A stretch of 16,322 nucleotides of DNA, from assembly GCA_015491615.1 (NCBI GenBank), contig WFVN01000278.1, positions 1-16,322 of the forward strand, written 5' to 3'. Positions 7,861 to 15,345 of the stretch are shown here, piece after piece (the stretch's first letter is position 1; each line of letters starts with the position of its first letter). Made by a program: the position numbers and the translations under genes. This DNA is from Gammaproteobacteria bacterium. GTDB lineage: Bacteria > Pseudomonadota > Gammaproteobacteria > S012-40. The notes beneath the pieces were generated by a model. It was not told the DNA's origin, searched no databases, and worked only from the letters and a program-made list of their open reading frames with translations.

Positions 7861-9153
7861 TTATTGACTTCCCTCGGGACGAAGGCGGAAATCGTCCAAC
7901 CACAGAACCCCCTTCAGGGTCCTGTCCCGTTGCCGTTCGGTGACCACCTCCAGGCCGATTTCCTGGGCCGGACAGTCATCCTCTGGCACGGTAAATTTCA
8001 CCACATCCGTACGCCATTGATATACCCCTAGCAGACGCTCACCACGGACCAATGTTTTCGGAGCCCCCCCGCGGCAACGGACTGCGATGCGCACCCCTTC
8101 TTGCGCCCGCAGGCTGTCGGGTCGGGCACGATAGGTGAGGTGGTAGGCCCCCGGTTGCAGCAAGACGATCTGGTAGAGATGTCGATCGGCCACGGGCCGT
8201 CCCCGGTACTGGAGTGCCAGGGCCCGGTCGCCGCTGACGCCGTAGGTCCGTTTGCGCTCAATCTTCACCCCCCGCGCATCCCCGGTGCGCCAACCGAATC
8301 CGGCGCCGCTCAGGGGCAACTCGAACCCCCCGTCGTAGACCAGTCCCAGATGCCGGCGCTGGCGCTCGTCCAGGGACCCCAGCCAAGTGAGGTAGGCCTC
8401 CAGCCATTGCCCGTCCTGCATGAGACGGTCTAGAAAAACGTCCCGTTCCTCTTCCCGCGCCTTTCCGGTGCTGCCTTGCAAACCATACAATTGACGCACC
8501 AGGGCGAGTTCGGTGGGGGGACGAGCGGCATGGCGGAAGAAACCCGGCCACCAATCGGGATGGCCGGCGGCCAAGGGGGTCAAGGGCGAGGCATCGCCGA
8601 GGATTTCCACGAGTCGCAGGAGACGGGGGTAGAGGGTGGCGCGCCATCGAACGTCGGCACGCATGGCCCGATCCCAGGCAGCGAGGGCGGCAGGCAAATC
8701 GCCCAGGCGCAACCACAAATCGGCGGCCCGGTAATGGAGACTGCCGTCCCAAGGAGCGAACTCCTGGGCCGTCCGCAATTGCCGGCGGGTGGCGTCCTGC
8801 ACCCCTTCGGCAGCGCCCAACTCCGCCAACAGCAACCAACCCCAGGCATGGCTCGGCACCGTTTCCAGGAGGAGTTCCAGATGTTGCCTGGCCTCGGTTG
8901 GATTGCTTTCCAGATCCGCCTGGGCAGCGAGAAACAAAGCGGTGGGGTGATCCGGCACCCAAGCGAGAGCACTGTGGGCCCGCTGGGACCCTACCTCGTC
9001 CCCCCCCACCAGCCAGCCGGCCACTCCCCATGCGACGGCCCGCCAGGCAAGAAAGAGAGCCACGGACAGGGCGAACCACAGAGCCCACGGACGGCGCTGT
9101 GCCCCCGTCTCCGCCTCTTGCGCCTTGGAAACGTCCTCAGCGGGGACGGTCAT
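7861..9153 (-). CDS. Membrane-anchored TPR protein with carbohydrate-binding-like C-terminus
   Basis: The chosen start is ATG 9153-9151 (MTVPAEDVSKAQ), overlapping the end of the AAA gene by 17 bases and giving 430 residues. An upstream in-frame start at 9243 would lengthen the overlap and adds an unlikely Trp/Ser-rich stretch. One TM at about residues 23-48 anchors the N-terminus, so the rest is probably periplasmic. Residues 55-265 are helical with TPR-like repeats (for example PDHPTALFLAAQADLESNPTEA and WDGSLHYRAADLWLRLGDLPAA). Residues 270-425 look like a CBM/galactose-binding jelly roll. This shows in LVYDGGFELP, then ALALQY, LQPGAYHLTYRARPD, a Trp-containing strand and the closing GVLWLDDFRL. 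Such a protein could hold nascent polysaccharide or scaffold the assembly complex. I know of no named family with this combination. Confidence 0.78.
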   Translation of the reverse strand: MTVPAEDVSKAQEAETGAQRRPWALWFALSVALFLAWRAVAWGVAGWLVGGDEVGSQRAHSALAWVPDHPTALFLAAQADLESNPTEARQHLELLLETVPSHAWGWLLLAELGAAEGVQDATRRQLRTAQEFAPWDGSLHYRAADLWLRLGDLPAALAAWDRAMRADVRWRATLYPRLLRLVEILGDASPLTPLAAGHPDWWPGFFRHAARPPTELALVRQLYGLQGSTGKAREEERDVFLDRLMQDGQWLEAYLTWLGSLDERQRRHLGLVYDGGFELPLSGAGFGWRTGDARGVKIERKRTYGVSGDRALALQYRGRPVADRHLYQIVLLQPGAYHLTYRARPDSLRAQEGVRIAVRCRGGAPKTLVRGERLLGVYQWRTDVVKFTVPEDDCPAQEIGLEVVTERQRDRTLKGVLWLDDFRLRPEGSQ

Positions 9154-12019
9154 AGGTGTGGAACAACCCACCGATGAGCGGACGCCCCCCCTCGCCCACC
9201 ACGACCTGGACCACCAGACTGCCGGTGATGATACGGGCTTCACGCGCCCCCTTGGGCCGCACGCTCACCATGAACCGGCCCTCACCGCGGGCCCGATCCT
9301 CATCGATGAGTTCCCAACTCAGATCTGCTTGCATGTGGCGGTCTTCGGTGGCATCAAACAGCTGCTGGTAGTCCCGTCGGATGCCCTTCAGGTCGGTCTG
9401 ATCGTTGGTGAAGGCAGTGGGCGCGAAATACCCCATGAAGGCTTCGATGTCCCCCCGCGCGTAAGCATCGAAAAAGTCTTTCATGAGTTGTTGCAATACC
9501 GGCAGGGAGAGGGCGATCACGGGGGCATCGACTCCTCCGTCCTCTTGCGTGGCGGTTTCGACGGGCTGGGTTGCTACCGGAGCGGTCACCCGTCCACTCG
9601 AGGTCTGAGTCTGTGTCTTCGGCGTCGCCGTGGCCGCGGTCGATGTTTTTTCCGCCACTTTCACTGTAATTGCCTCACGCTCGGATGCGGACTCGGGCCG
9701 GGCAGTGGACGCTCCCCCTTTGCTTCCCCCCTCGTTCTCCTCCGCGCGTGGGGACGGCACAAGGGCACTACGCTGCGTCCCCTCGACCGGGAGAGCGGCG
9801 GACGACGATTTCGGGCGTTCCGCGGCCACGGGCCGGGTCCGGGCCGATTCATTTTCACCGGACCGCTTGAACGTCGCCTCTCCCCCGGCCGGCGAGCGGA
9901 CCTCCCGCGGGGGTGTCGAGGCAGGGACCGCCCCCCCCGAGCCCTGGGGTGACTCGGAACGCAAGGCAGGACGTTCCTCTGAACGCCCGTTCACGATCGA
10001 CGACGCGGGCTGCGAGAACCCAGTCGTAGGAGAGGATGCGGGCGCCCCGGGCAACGCGCCGATCTCGTCGTCGCTAATTCGGTCGTCACCGGCATCCCCC
10101 CGAAGTACGGGAATTTGTGTGGTGGGAGCGACGGTGTCGGTCGCGCCCTCTTCCCCCTGTTGCAACCCGAGGGACCAATAGAGACCACCGGCGAGAAGTA
10201 ACAGCGCAGTGGCCGTTCCGACCCAGATCCAACCGTGCCCCCCCGAAGCAACACCACGCTCCGACGTCGAAGGCTCGGCGATGCCGCTGACAGCGGTCGG
10301 CGGTGGAGCGACATCGGCGGGCGGGGCGTCCGCGAAAGACGGCGCGTCGCCCCCTGTCTTGAAAGGGAGACGGGACTCGTCCTGCTGCCGCAAACGTTGC
10401 AGATAGGCGGCCCGACGCTCGCCGTTGCGCAGAGTGTTGTAGGCGCGGTTGAGGGCCTTGACCTGGCGGCGACTCCAGTTGGGATCGTTTTCTCCGTTGG
10501 CGGGTTGGAAGATGCGGAACAGGAGGCGGTAATGAGCTTTGATCTGCTCGTCCCGGGCATCCGGGTCCAATGCCAGATTGCGGAAATAATCGGCCCCTTC
10601 CACGAACAGCACCTTGGCGACGAAGTGACGGGCCGCCTCTCGCAACTCCTTGCGATCACAACCCAAAGAGATCCAGGCCGCCTCACCATAAGCTTCGTCC
10701 TTGCCCACGGCGATGCGCAACAATTCATGCATTCCTTCCGGCAGGGAACGCTCGGGATCCGACCACGCCATCAGAACCTCGGGATCGCGATAGGCCTCCA
10801 GAGCCGCATAGGCCGCGGGTGGAAAGCTGGGGTTGTCCTCCAACTCGGGACGCGGGGGCTCATTGACCCGTACTCCGGGGGCGTCCCGCTGCTCGCCTCC
10901 CCCCGAATAGACGTGGATCCGTTCACGCAAGGAACCGGCCCCACCGGGCTTCGGTGGATCTTCCGCCCGGGAGGACTCCCGATCATTTTGCGCTCCTGCT
11001 CCCTTCTCGCCTTGCGCACCGGGGGCATCCTGTCGTGGCTCGTCCGCATCAACCGCCTTCGCTTCGGCGGCGATCTGCTGTTCCGACGCTTCATCCTGCG
11101 CTCCCGAAGCATGCACGTCCACCGTACCGGAAGGCGGAGTGGGCGCTTCGTCCTCCAAAGGGGGGACCGGTTCGATGTCGTCGACGGACAAAGGTTTCTG
11201 GTCGAACACGCCCTCCTGGGTCAGTTCCTGGTGGACGGCCTGCACCGCCTCCTCGCCCAGCACCTCCAGTTCCTCCAAGGCCCCGTAGAGGAACAAGCGA
11301 TCGCAAAAGGCGTTGACCCGCCGTGGGATCCCTTCGCTGACGGCGTGGATGAGACCATAGGCGATGTCGGTGAGACGCGGCACTCCCTCCCAGCCAGCCT
11401 GGCGTAGGCGGTGTTCGATGTAGCCCCGAGTCTCCTGCGGCGTGAGGGGTTCCAGATGACAGGCGGCCACCACCCGCTGGCGTAGCTGTTCCAGCTCGGG
11501 GCTGTTGAGCATGTCGCGGAATTGCTGTTGCCCCAGGAGGAAGATCTGCACCAGGGCGTGATTGCCCACCTGGAAGTTGGACAACATGCGCAGCTCCTCC
11601 AGGGAGCTGTGGGGGAGGTTCTGGGCCTCGTCCACCACCAGCAGGACATGCTCCCCCGCACGCACCTTGCTGGCGAAGAATCGCTCCAGCCGCTTCAGGG
11701 TATTGGCCTTGGATTCGCCGGCGATATCGAGCCCGAAAGAAGCTGCCACCATGCGCAGGACGTCGTCTGCCTCCAAATGGGTGGTGTTGAGGTTACCCAC
11801 CACCACCCGCTCCCGCTGGGCCTCCAAGAGCAGGGTTTGGGCGAGGGTGGTCTTTCCCGTGCCCGGGCGGCCGGTGACGACGATGAACCCCTCACGCCTC
11901 GCCAAACCGTACCGAAGATAGGCCAAAGCTTTGCGATGGGCCGGGCTGGAGAAGAAAAAACCCGGGTCCGGCGAAATGCGAAACGGGTTTTCCTTGAACC
12001 GATAATGCGCTTCGTACAA
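9137..12019 (-). CDS. ExeA-like AAA ATPase fused to J-like, TM and NTF2-like domains
   Basis: This 960-residue fusion starts at TTG 12019-12017 (MYEAHYRFKENPFRISPDP, the family's usual N-terminus), nine bases after AGGGG. Residues 1-270 are an ExeA/GspA-type AAA ATPase with Walker A GRPGTGKTT (50-58) and Walker B LLVVDEAQ (126-133). A long charged Pro/Ala/Glu linker (about 271-395) follows. Residues 477-545 look like a DnaJ J-domain, but the HPD motif is replaced by QPA (505-507). Residues 596-617 are the single TM. Residues 620-835 are a low-complexity Ser/Thr/Ala/Pro stretch. Residues 840-957 resemble an NTF2/SnoaL-like domain (LMKDFFDAYARGDIEAFMGYF). The ATPase and J-like parts should be cytoplasmic and the NTF2-like part periplasmic. 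ExeA-like ATPases recur in EPS gene clusters, where their role is unclear. The gene has its own candidate promoter upstream. Confidence 0.88.
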   Translation of the reverse strand: MYEAHYRFKENPFRISPDPGFFFSSPAHRKALAYLRYGLARREGFIVVTGRPGTGKTTLAQTLLLEAQRERVVVGNLNTTHLEADDVLRMVAASFGLDIAGESKANTLKRLERFFASKVRAGEHVLLVVDEAQNLPHSSLEELRMLSNFQVGNHALVQIFLLGQQQFRDMLNSPELEQLRQRVVAACHLEPLTPQETRGYIEHRLRQAGWEGVPRLTDIAYGLIHAVSEGIPRRVNAFCDRLFLYGALEELEVLGEEAVQAVHQELTQEGVFDQKPLSVDDIEPVPPLEDEAPTPPSGTVDVHASGAQDEASEQQIAAEAKAVDADEPRQDAPGAQGEKGAGAQNDRESSRAEDPPKPGGAGSLRERIHVYSGGGEQRDAPGVRVNEPPRPELEDNPSFPPAAYAALEAYRDPEVLMAWSDPERSLPEGMHELLRIAVGKDEAYGEAAWISLGCDRKELREAARHFVAKVLFVEGADYFRNLALDPDARDEQIKAHYRLLFRIFQPANGENDPNWSRRQVKALNRAYNTLRNGERRAAYLQRLRQQDESRLPFKTGGDAPSFADAPPADVAPPPTAVSGIAEPSTSERGVASGGHGWIWVGTATALLLLAGGLYWSLGLQQGEEGATDTVAPTTQIPVLRGDAGDDRISDDEIGALPGAPASSPTTGFSQPASSIVNGRSEERPALRSESPQGSGGAVPASTPPREVRSPAGGEATFKRSGENESARTRPVAAERPKSSSAALPVEGTQRSALVPSPRAEENEGGSKGGASTARPESASEREAITVKVAEKTSTAATATPKTQTQTSSGRVTAPVATQPVETATQEDGGVDAPVIALSLPVLQQLMKDFFDAYARGDIEAFMGYFAPTAFTNDQTDLKGIRRDYQQLFDATEDRHMQADLSWELIDEDRARGEGRFMVSVRPKGAREARIITGSLVVQVVVGEGGRPLIGGLFHTYDRPR

Positions 12020-12057
12020 GACAATGCACCCCTGCTGATAGGCTCGAGCGACCGTTG

Positions 12058-12086
12058 ATTATACGCCGAGTAGCTGCGCTGCACGA
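12058..12086 (-). promoter_or_regulatory. Candidate internal promoter before the AAA fusion gene
   Basis: On the minus strand a perfect TATAAT lies at 12063-12058, placing a start near 12051 and giving a ~30-base leader with a Shine-Dalgarno. The -35 position at 17-base spacing (TCGTGC, 12086-12081) matches the consensus poorly, which suggests dependence on an activator. It would allow the lower half of the EPS operon to be expressed separately from wza and the kinase. Confidence 0.5.
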
Positions 12087-12110
12087 TCGACCATCAGGGT
12101 GATCGATCGT
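12083..12110. promoter_or_regulatory. Perfect 8-12-8 dyad, possible operator or terminator stem
   Basis: ACGATCGA (12083-12090) and TCGATCGT (12103-12110) are a perfect inverted repeat across 12 bases, beginning directly after the BY-kinase stop codon. It overlaps the -35 position of the candidate internal promoter; its centre is about 45 bases upstream of the predicted start. A dimeric regulator site fits best. No U-run follows, so it is a poor intrinsic terminator. Confidence 0.45.
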
Positions 12111-14315
12111 TCACGCGGTGGCGCGCCGACCTTCCCCCTCACCCCCGTAATAGTAATAGGCGTGGTAGTAACTGTGATCGCCGTGGTCCTCCCGTACCTT
12201 GCAGAGGAGGCCGCCGATGACATGGGCATGGGCATGGCGTAGTCGTTTCAAGACCGCTTCCAGGTGACCCATGCGGGTTTCGCCGGCGCTCACCGTGATC
12301 AAGGTGGCATCCACCCGATTGGCAAGCACCAAGGCATCGGCGAGACCGAGCACCGGCGGTCCGTCTACGATGACGTAATCGAAATGGCCCCGCACCCGCT
12401 CGATGAGTTCGGCCATGCCCGGTCCACCCAGTAATTCCGCGGGATTGGGCGGAATCGGCCCGCTGGTCATGACGAACAGACCGGTTACCGAGGTGGCCTG
12501 CACTGCATCCTTGGCGTCCGTCTCGCCGACAATGACGTTGGAGAGGCCGGTGTGGTTGGGCAAGCCCGTCAAGTGGTGGAGGGAAGGATTGCGCAAGTCG
12601 GCGTCGACGAGGAGAACCTTTTGTCCCATCTGAGTGAAGGATACGGCGATGTTGAGGGACGAAGTACTCTTGCCCTCCCCCGCCGCAGCGCTGGTGATCT
12701 GCAGGACTTTGGGCGCCCCGTCGGGAGTGGCGAACAGAAGGGCGGTGCGAACCGATCGGTACGCCTCGGCCACCGCGCCCGTGGGCTCGGCGACGCTGAG
12801 AAGGGCGGCATCGACCCCCTCTTCGCTCGGTTCGACGGCGGGAATGAGACCGAACAGAGGCAAGCCGAGACGCTGTTCCAGGTCCTCCGGACGCTGTATC
12901 GTGTCGTCGAGAAAATCCACGACGAAGGCCAGAAACACCCCACCCAGAAGGCCGAGCACCGCCGCCAAGACGACAATGAAGGGGATCCTGGGTTTGTAGG
13001 GGGCCAGCGGCAATTCGGCGGGATCGACGATGGAGACATTGTTGGTGTCCACGCCGCCGGCGACGCCCACCTCCTTCAGACGTTGCAGCAGGCCGTTGTA
13101 GAGCTCTCGATTGGTCTTCACCTCGCGTTGGAGGATGTTGTACTGGATGCTGCGATCACGCAGGGCGAGCAGTTCCTGCTTCACCTCCTCCAACCGCTTG
13201 CGCAATAGATCTTCCTGCTGTTTGGCGGCCAGGTAGCTCCCTTGCAGAGCCGCGATGATGGCACGGCGTTCCTGTTCGATCTGGACGCTCAATTCGTCGA
13301 TACGCCCGCGCAATTCCACCATCAAGGGATAGGCCGGCTTGTAAAGAAGCAGTTTCTCGTTGTACTCGGCCTCCAGCCTCGCTTTGGCCTTTTTCAATTC
13401 CTGAATGACCGGGCTGTCGAGGATCTCCGGCGCACCGATGACGCTGCCCTGCCCCACCACCTGGAGATAGCGGCTCTCCGCCTCGATACGCGCTTGCTCG
13501 GCACGGCTCAAGGCCAGATTGATCTCCGCCAGGCGTTGGGCGTCCACGCTCCGTCCCTCACCGAGGGTGACGATCTCATTCTCGCGCGCGAAGGCTACCA
13601 GGCGGCGCTCGGAATCCTCCAGACGGGCCTTCACCTGATTGAGCTGCTCGCGGATGAAGTCCTTGGCGTAGGCGGAGGCCTCGAAGCGACGCTCAATGTT
13701 CATGTCCATGTAGGTCTCCGCCACCGCGTTCACCACTTCCAGGGCAACCTTGGGGTCGGGGTGGTCGAAATGGATCCGCACCAGGCGGGATCGCTTGACC
13801 GGTTCCACCGAGAGGGCCTCCAGAAAACGTTCCACGAGAATGCGCCGACGATTCTCCTCGTCGCGAGCGGCCCGACCGTCGTCCAAGCCGAGAAGGCTGC
13901 GGACTCCGGAGCGCTCCGGCTCCAGCACCCCCCGTTCCGCTAGACCCAACTGATCGATGACCCGTTTCGCCAGGGCGCGGCTGCGCAGCAGTTCGTACTG
14001 GGTCTGGTAGAAATCCTTGTCGCTCTTGAGGTCGCCCTCGGTGACCCCCTGGTAGTCGAGGATCTTCACCGGCTCGCGATCGATCTGCAACATGAGGCTG
14101 GCACGGTAGACGGGGGTGGCCAGATAGGCGCCCACGAAGGCGATGATGACGCTCAAGAGAAAGAAAAGGCCGACGATCCATCGCCGTCGACGCAGCACGG
14201 CCCACAGGGCACGCAGATCGATCTCGTCGTCTTCCGGCTCGGTGGGAAAACCGGGCAGCCGTCCCTGGACCGGAACGGGCGGATCGTTGGCGGCGCGTGC
14301 AGGCCAGTATTTCAT
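12111..14315 (-). CDS. Wzz/GNVR chain-length protein fused to BY-type tyrosine kinase
   Basis: This 734-residue inner-membrane tyrosine autokinase of the Wzc family controls EPS chain length and export. It starts at ATG 14315-14313, one base after the Wza-like stop. The Wzz domain begins near residue 31 with TM1 at 46-66. A long coiled-coil periplasmic region (about 205-410) ends in the GNVR-type region and the DPAELPLAPYKP segment. TM2 is at 446-468. The cytoplasmic kinase has Walker A AAAGEGKST (543-551, Lys549), Walker A' VLLVDADLRNP (567-577) and Walker B YVIVDGPP (647-654, Asp651). The C-terminus carries the expected Tyr cluster (Tyr716, 717 and 720-723) for autophosphorylation. The matching phosphatase is the last gene of this operon. 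All catalytic elements are intact. Confidence 0.95.
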   Translation of the reverse strand: MKYWPARAANDPPVPVQGRLPGFPTEPEDDEIDLRALWAVLRRRRWIVGLFFLLSVIIAFVGAYLATPVYRASLMLQIDREPVKILDYQGVTEGDLKSDKDFYQTQYELLRSRALAKRVIDQLGLAERGVLEPERSGVRSLLGLDDGRAARDEENRRRILVERFLEALSVEPVKRSRLVRIHFDHPDPKVALEVVNAVAETYMDMNIERRFEASAYAKDFIREQLNQVKARLEDSERRLVAFARENEIVTLGEGRSVDAQRLAEINLALSRAEQARIEAESRYLQVVGQGSVIGAPEILDSPVIQELKKAKARLEAEYNEKLLLYKPAYPLMVELRGRIDELSVQIEQERRAIIAALQGSYLAAKQQEDLLRKRLEEVKQELLALRDRSIQYNILQREVKTNRELYNGLLQRLKEVGVAGGVDTNNVSIVDPAELPLAPYKPRIPFIVVLAAVLGLLGGVFLAFVVDFLDDTIQRPEDLEQRLGLPLFGLIPAVEPSEEGVDAALLSVAEPTGAVAEAYRSVRTALLFATPDGAPKVLQITSAAAGEGKSTSSLNIAVSFTQMGQKVLLVDADLRNPSLHHLTGLPNHTGLSNVIVGETDAKDAVQATSVTGLFVMTSGPIPPNPAELLGGPGMAELIERVRGHFDYVIVDGPPVLGLADALVLANRVDATLITVSAGETRMGHLEAVLKRLRHAHAHVIGGLLCKVREDHGDHSYYHAYYYYGGEGEGRRATA

Positions 14316-14316
14316 G

Positions 14317-15054
14317 TCAGCGACGCACGTTGCCGAAGGTGATGAAACCGCGCAGGGTATCGGTCACCGAGCGCACGAACGACTTGGGCCCGGAACGGCG
14401 CACCACCACCACATCGTCCGCCTGGACCACGGGATCGGGTGTCTGGCCACGGCGGATGGCGTCCACGTCAAAGGTGAACACCGCCTTGCGTCCGTCGGGG
14501 AAGGTGCGAAAGAGCTGCACGTCGCGAGCGTCGGCCAGGTCGGTGAGTCCTTCGGCCTGGGCGACCACCTGCAACAGGGTGGTCCGCCCCTTGAGGGGAA
14601 AGATTCCCGGCTTGTTCACCGCCCCTTCCACAGTCACCCGCTGACTCTCGTATTCGGCCACGAAGACGGTGACGAAGGGATCGTTGACATAATCGCGGGC
14701 GAGACGGTCTGCGATCTCCCGGGCAAGGCGCTCGGGCGTCTTGCCGGCGGCAGTGAGACTCCCGACGAGGGGCAGGGCGATGCGCCCATTGGCATCGACC
14801 CGCACCTTCCTGGTCAGCTCCGGTACACGGAACACGTCGATCTCCAACAAATCACGCACGCCGATACGATAGCCCGCTTCTTCATCGACGGGTGATACGG
14901 CAAGCGCTGGCCGGGGATCGGCGTCACGCGTGGCGGCGGCCTGTGGCGGCTCGTCCCACCACCAGGCTTCTCCGGCATCGTCCGCTAGTGCCGTGCCAAC
15001 CCACAGGAACGACGTCAGAGCAACAGAAGCGCCACGATGAAAGACAGAGTCCAT
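14317..15054 (-). CDS. Wza-like polysaccharide export protein
   Basis: This 245-residue exported protein forms or gates the outer-membrane exit for EPS. It starts at ATG 15054-15052 with a weak GGGGGT ribosome site. Residues 1-24 are a Sec signal peptide ending ALA-DD. There is no lipobox Cys, unlike E. coli Wza. The poly-export domain spans about 60-133 (YRIGVRDLLEIDVFRVPELT, then VDANGRIALPLVG and NDPFVTVFV). An SLBB domain spans about 137-190 (QRVTVEGAVNKPGIFPLKG). It is much shorter than E. coli Wza (379 residues), with only one clear SLBB, and lacks an obvious C-terminal amphipathic barrel helix, although residues 224-240 could form a short one. It is the first gene of the EPS operon, behind a leader with an intrinsic terminator. 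Confidence 0.92.
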   Translation of the reverse strand: MDSVFHRGASVALTSFLWVGTALADDAGEAWWWDEPPQAAATRDADPRPALAVSPVDEEAGYRIGVRDLLEIDVFRVPELTRKVRVDANGRIALPLVGSLTAAGKTPERLAREIADRLARDYVNDPFVTVFVAEYESQRVTVEGAVNKPGIFPLKGRTTLLQVVAQAEGLTDLADARDVQLFRTFPDGRKAVFTFDVDAIRRGQTPDPVVQADDVVVVRRSGPKSFVRSVTDTLRGFITFGNVRR

Positions 15055-15109
15055 GATACCCCCGGTGTGATGTCTAGAAGATGGACTCGGTAAGGCATAA
15101 GAAACAAAA

Positions 15110-15130
15110 GGGGCAACATCCTGTTGCCCC
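15110..15130 (-). terminator. Intrinsic terminator / attenuator in the wza leader
   Basis: On the minus strand GGGGCAACA-GGA-TGTTGCCCC forms a perfect 9-bp stem with a 3-base loop, immediately followed by TTTTGTTTCTT (15109-15099). It ends 55 bases before the Wza-like start codon, so it would stop transcripts before the whole EPS operon. An upstream near-copy of the 5' arm, GGGACAACA (15176-15168), could pair with the 3' arm at 8 of 9 positions and act as an antiterminator. It might instead end a separate small RNA. Confidence 0.75.
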
Positions 15131-15223
15131 GTAAGAGTGGTGCACTTTTATCGTTATTATTTCTTCTTGTTGTCCCTTGCAAGTCAACGCATGGAGATGC
15201 GCCACCCCTACTAAGTCCAAAAT

Positions 15224-15251
15224 ACTATACTATTCTCCCGGCGGTTGACAT
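15224..15251 (-). promoter_or_regulatory. Candidate promoter of the EPS operon
   Basis: On the minus strand ATGTCA (15251-15246) and TATAGT (15229-15224) are separated by 16 bases; they match the sigma70 hexamers at 4/6 and 5/6. A start near 15217 would give a ~160-base leader containing the attenuator hairpin. No convincing sigma54 or ops/JUMPstart element was seen. Confidence 0.4.
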
Positions 15252-15317
15252 GGCTCGCGAAAAGCGACCAGCCCGAACGCTAGCACTTTCCGAGCCAAGT
15301 TTCGATTCAACCATAAT

Positions 15318-15345
15318 TTCATATGGGTGCCTGTATTTTTATATT
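15318..15345 (+). promoter_or_regulatory. Weak candidate promoter for the trpD2-like gene
   Basis: TTCATA (15318-15323) and TATATT (15340-15345) are separated by 16 bases inside the AT-rich island. This would leave a ~200-base untranslated leader before the ATG at 15550. AT-rich DNA yields such matches by chance, so support is low. Confidence 0.22.

Noticed and set aside
9154..9243. Upstream start of the TPR gene
   Set aside because: It would overlap the NTF2-like coding region by over 100 bases and adds a Trp/Ser/Arg-rich stretch with no membrane-protein logic.
10235..11407. 390-codon plus-strand frame opposite the AAA fusion gene
   Set aside because: The minus-strand frame has clear AAA and J-like domains; this one has none and no ribosome site.
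15252..15267. Sigma54-like TGGCTCG-N4-AAGC on the plus strand
   Set aside because: The GG-N10-GC spacing fits, but the -12 TTGC element is AAGC, too poor a match to claim.
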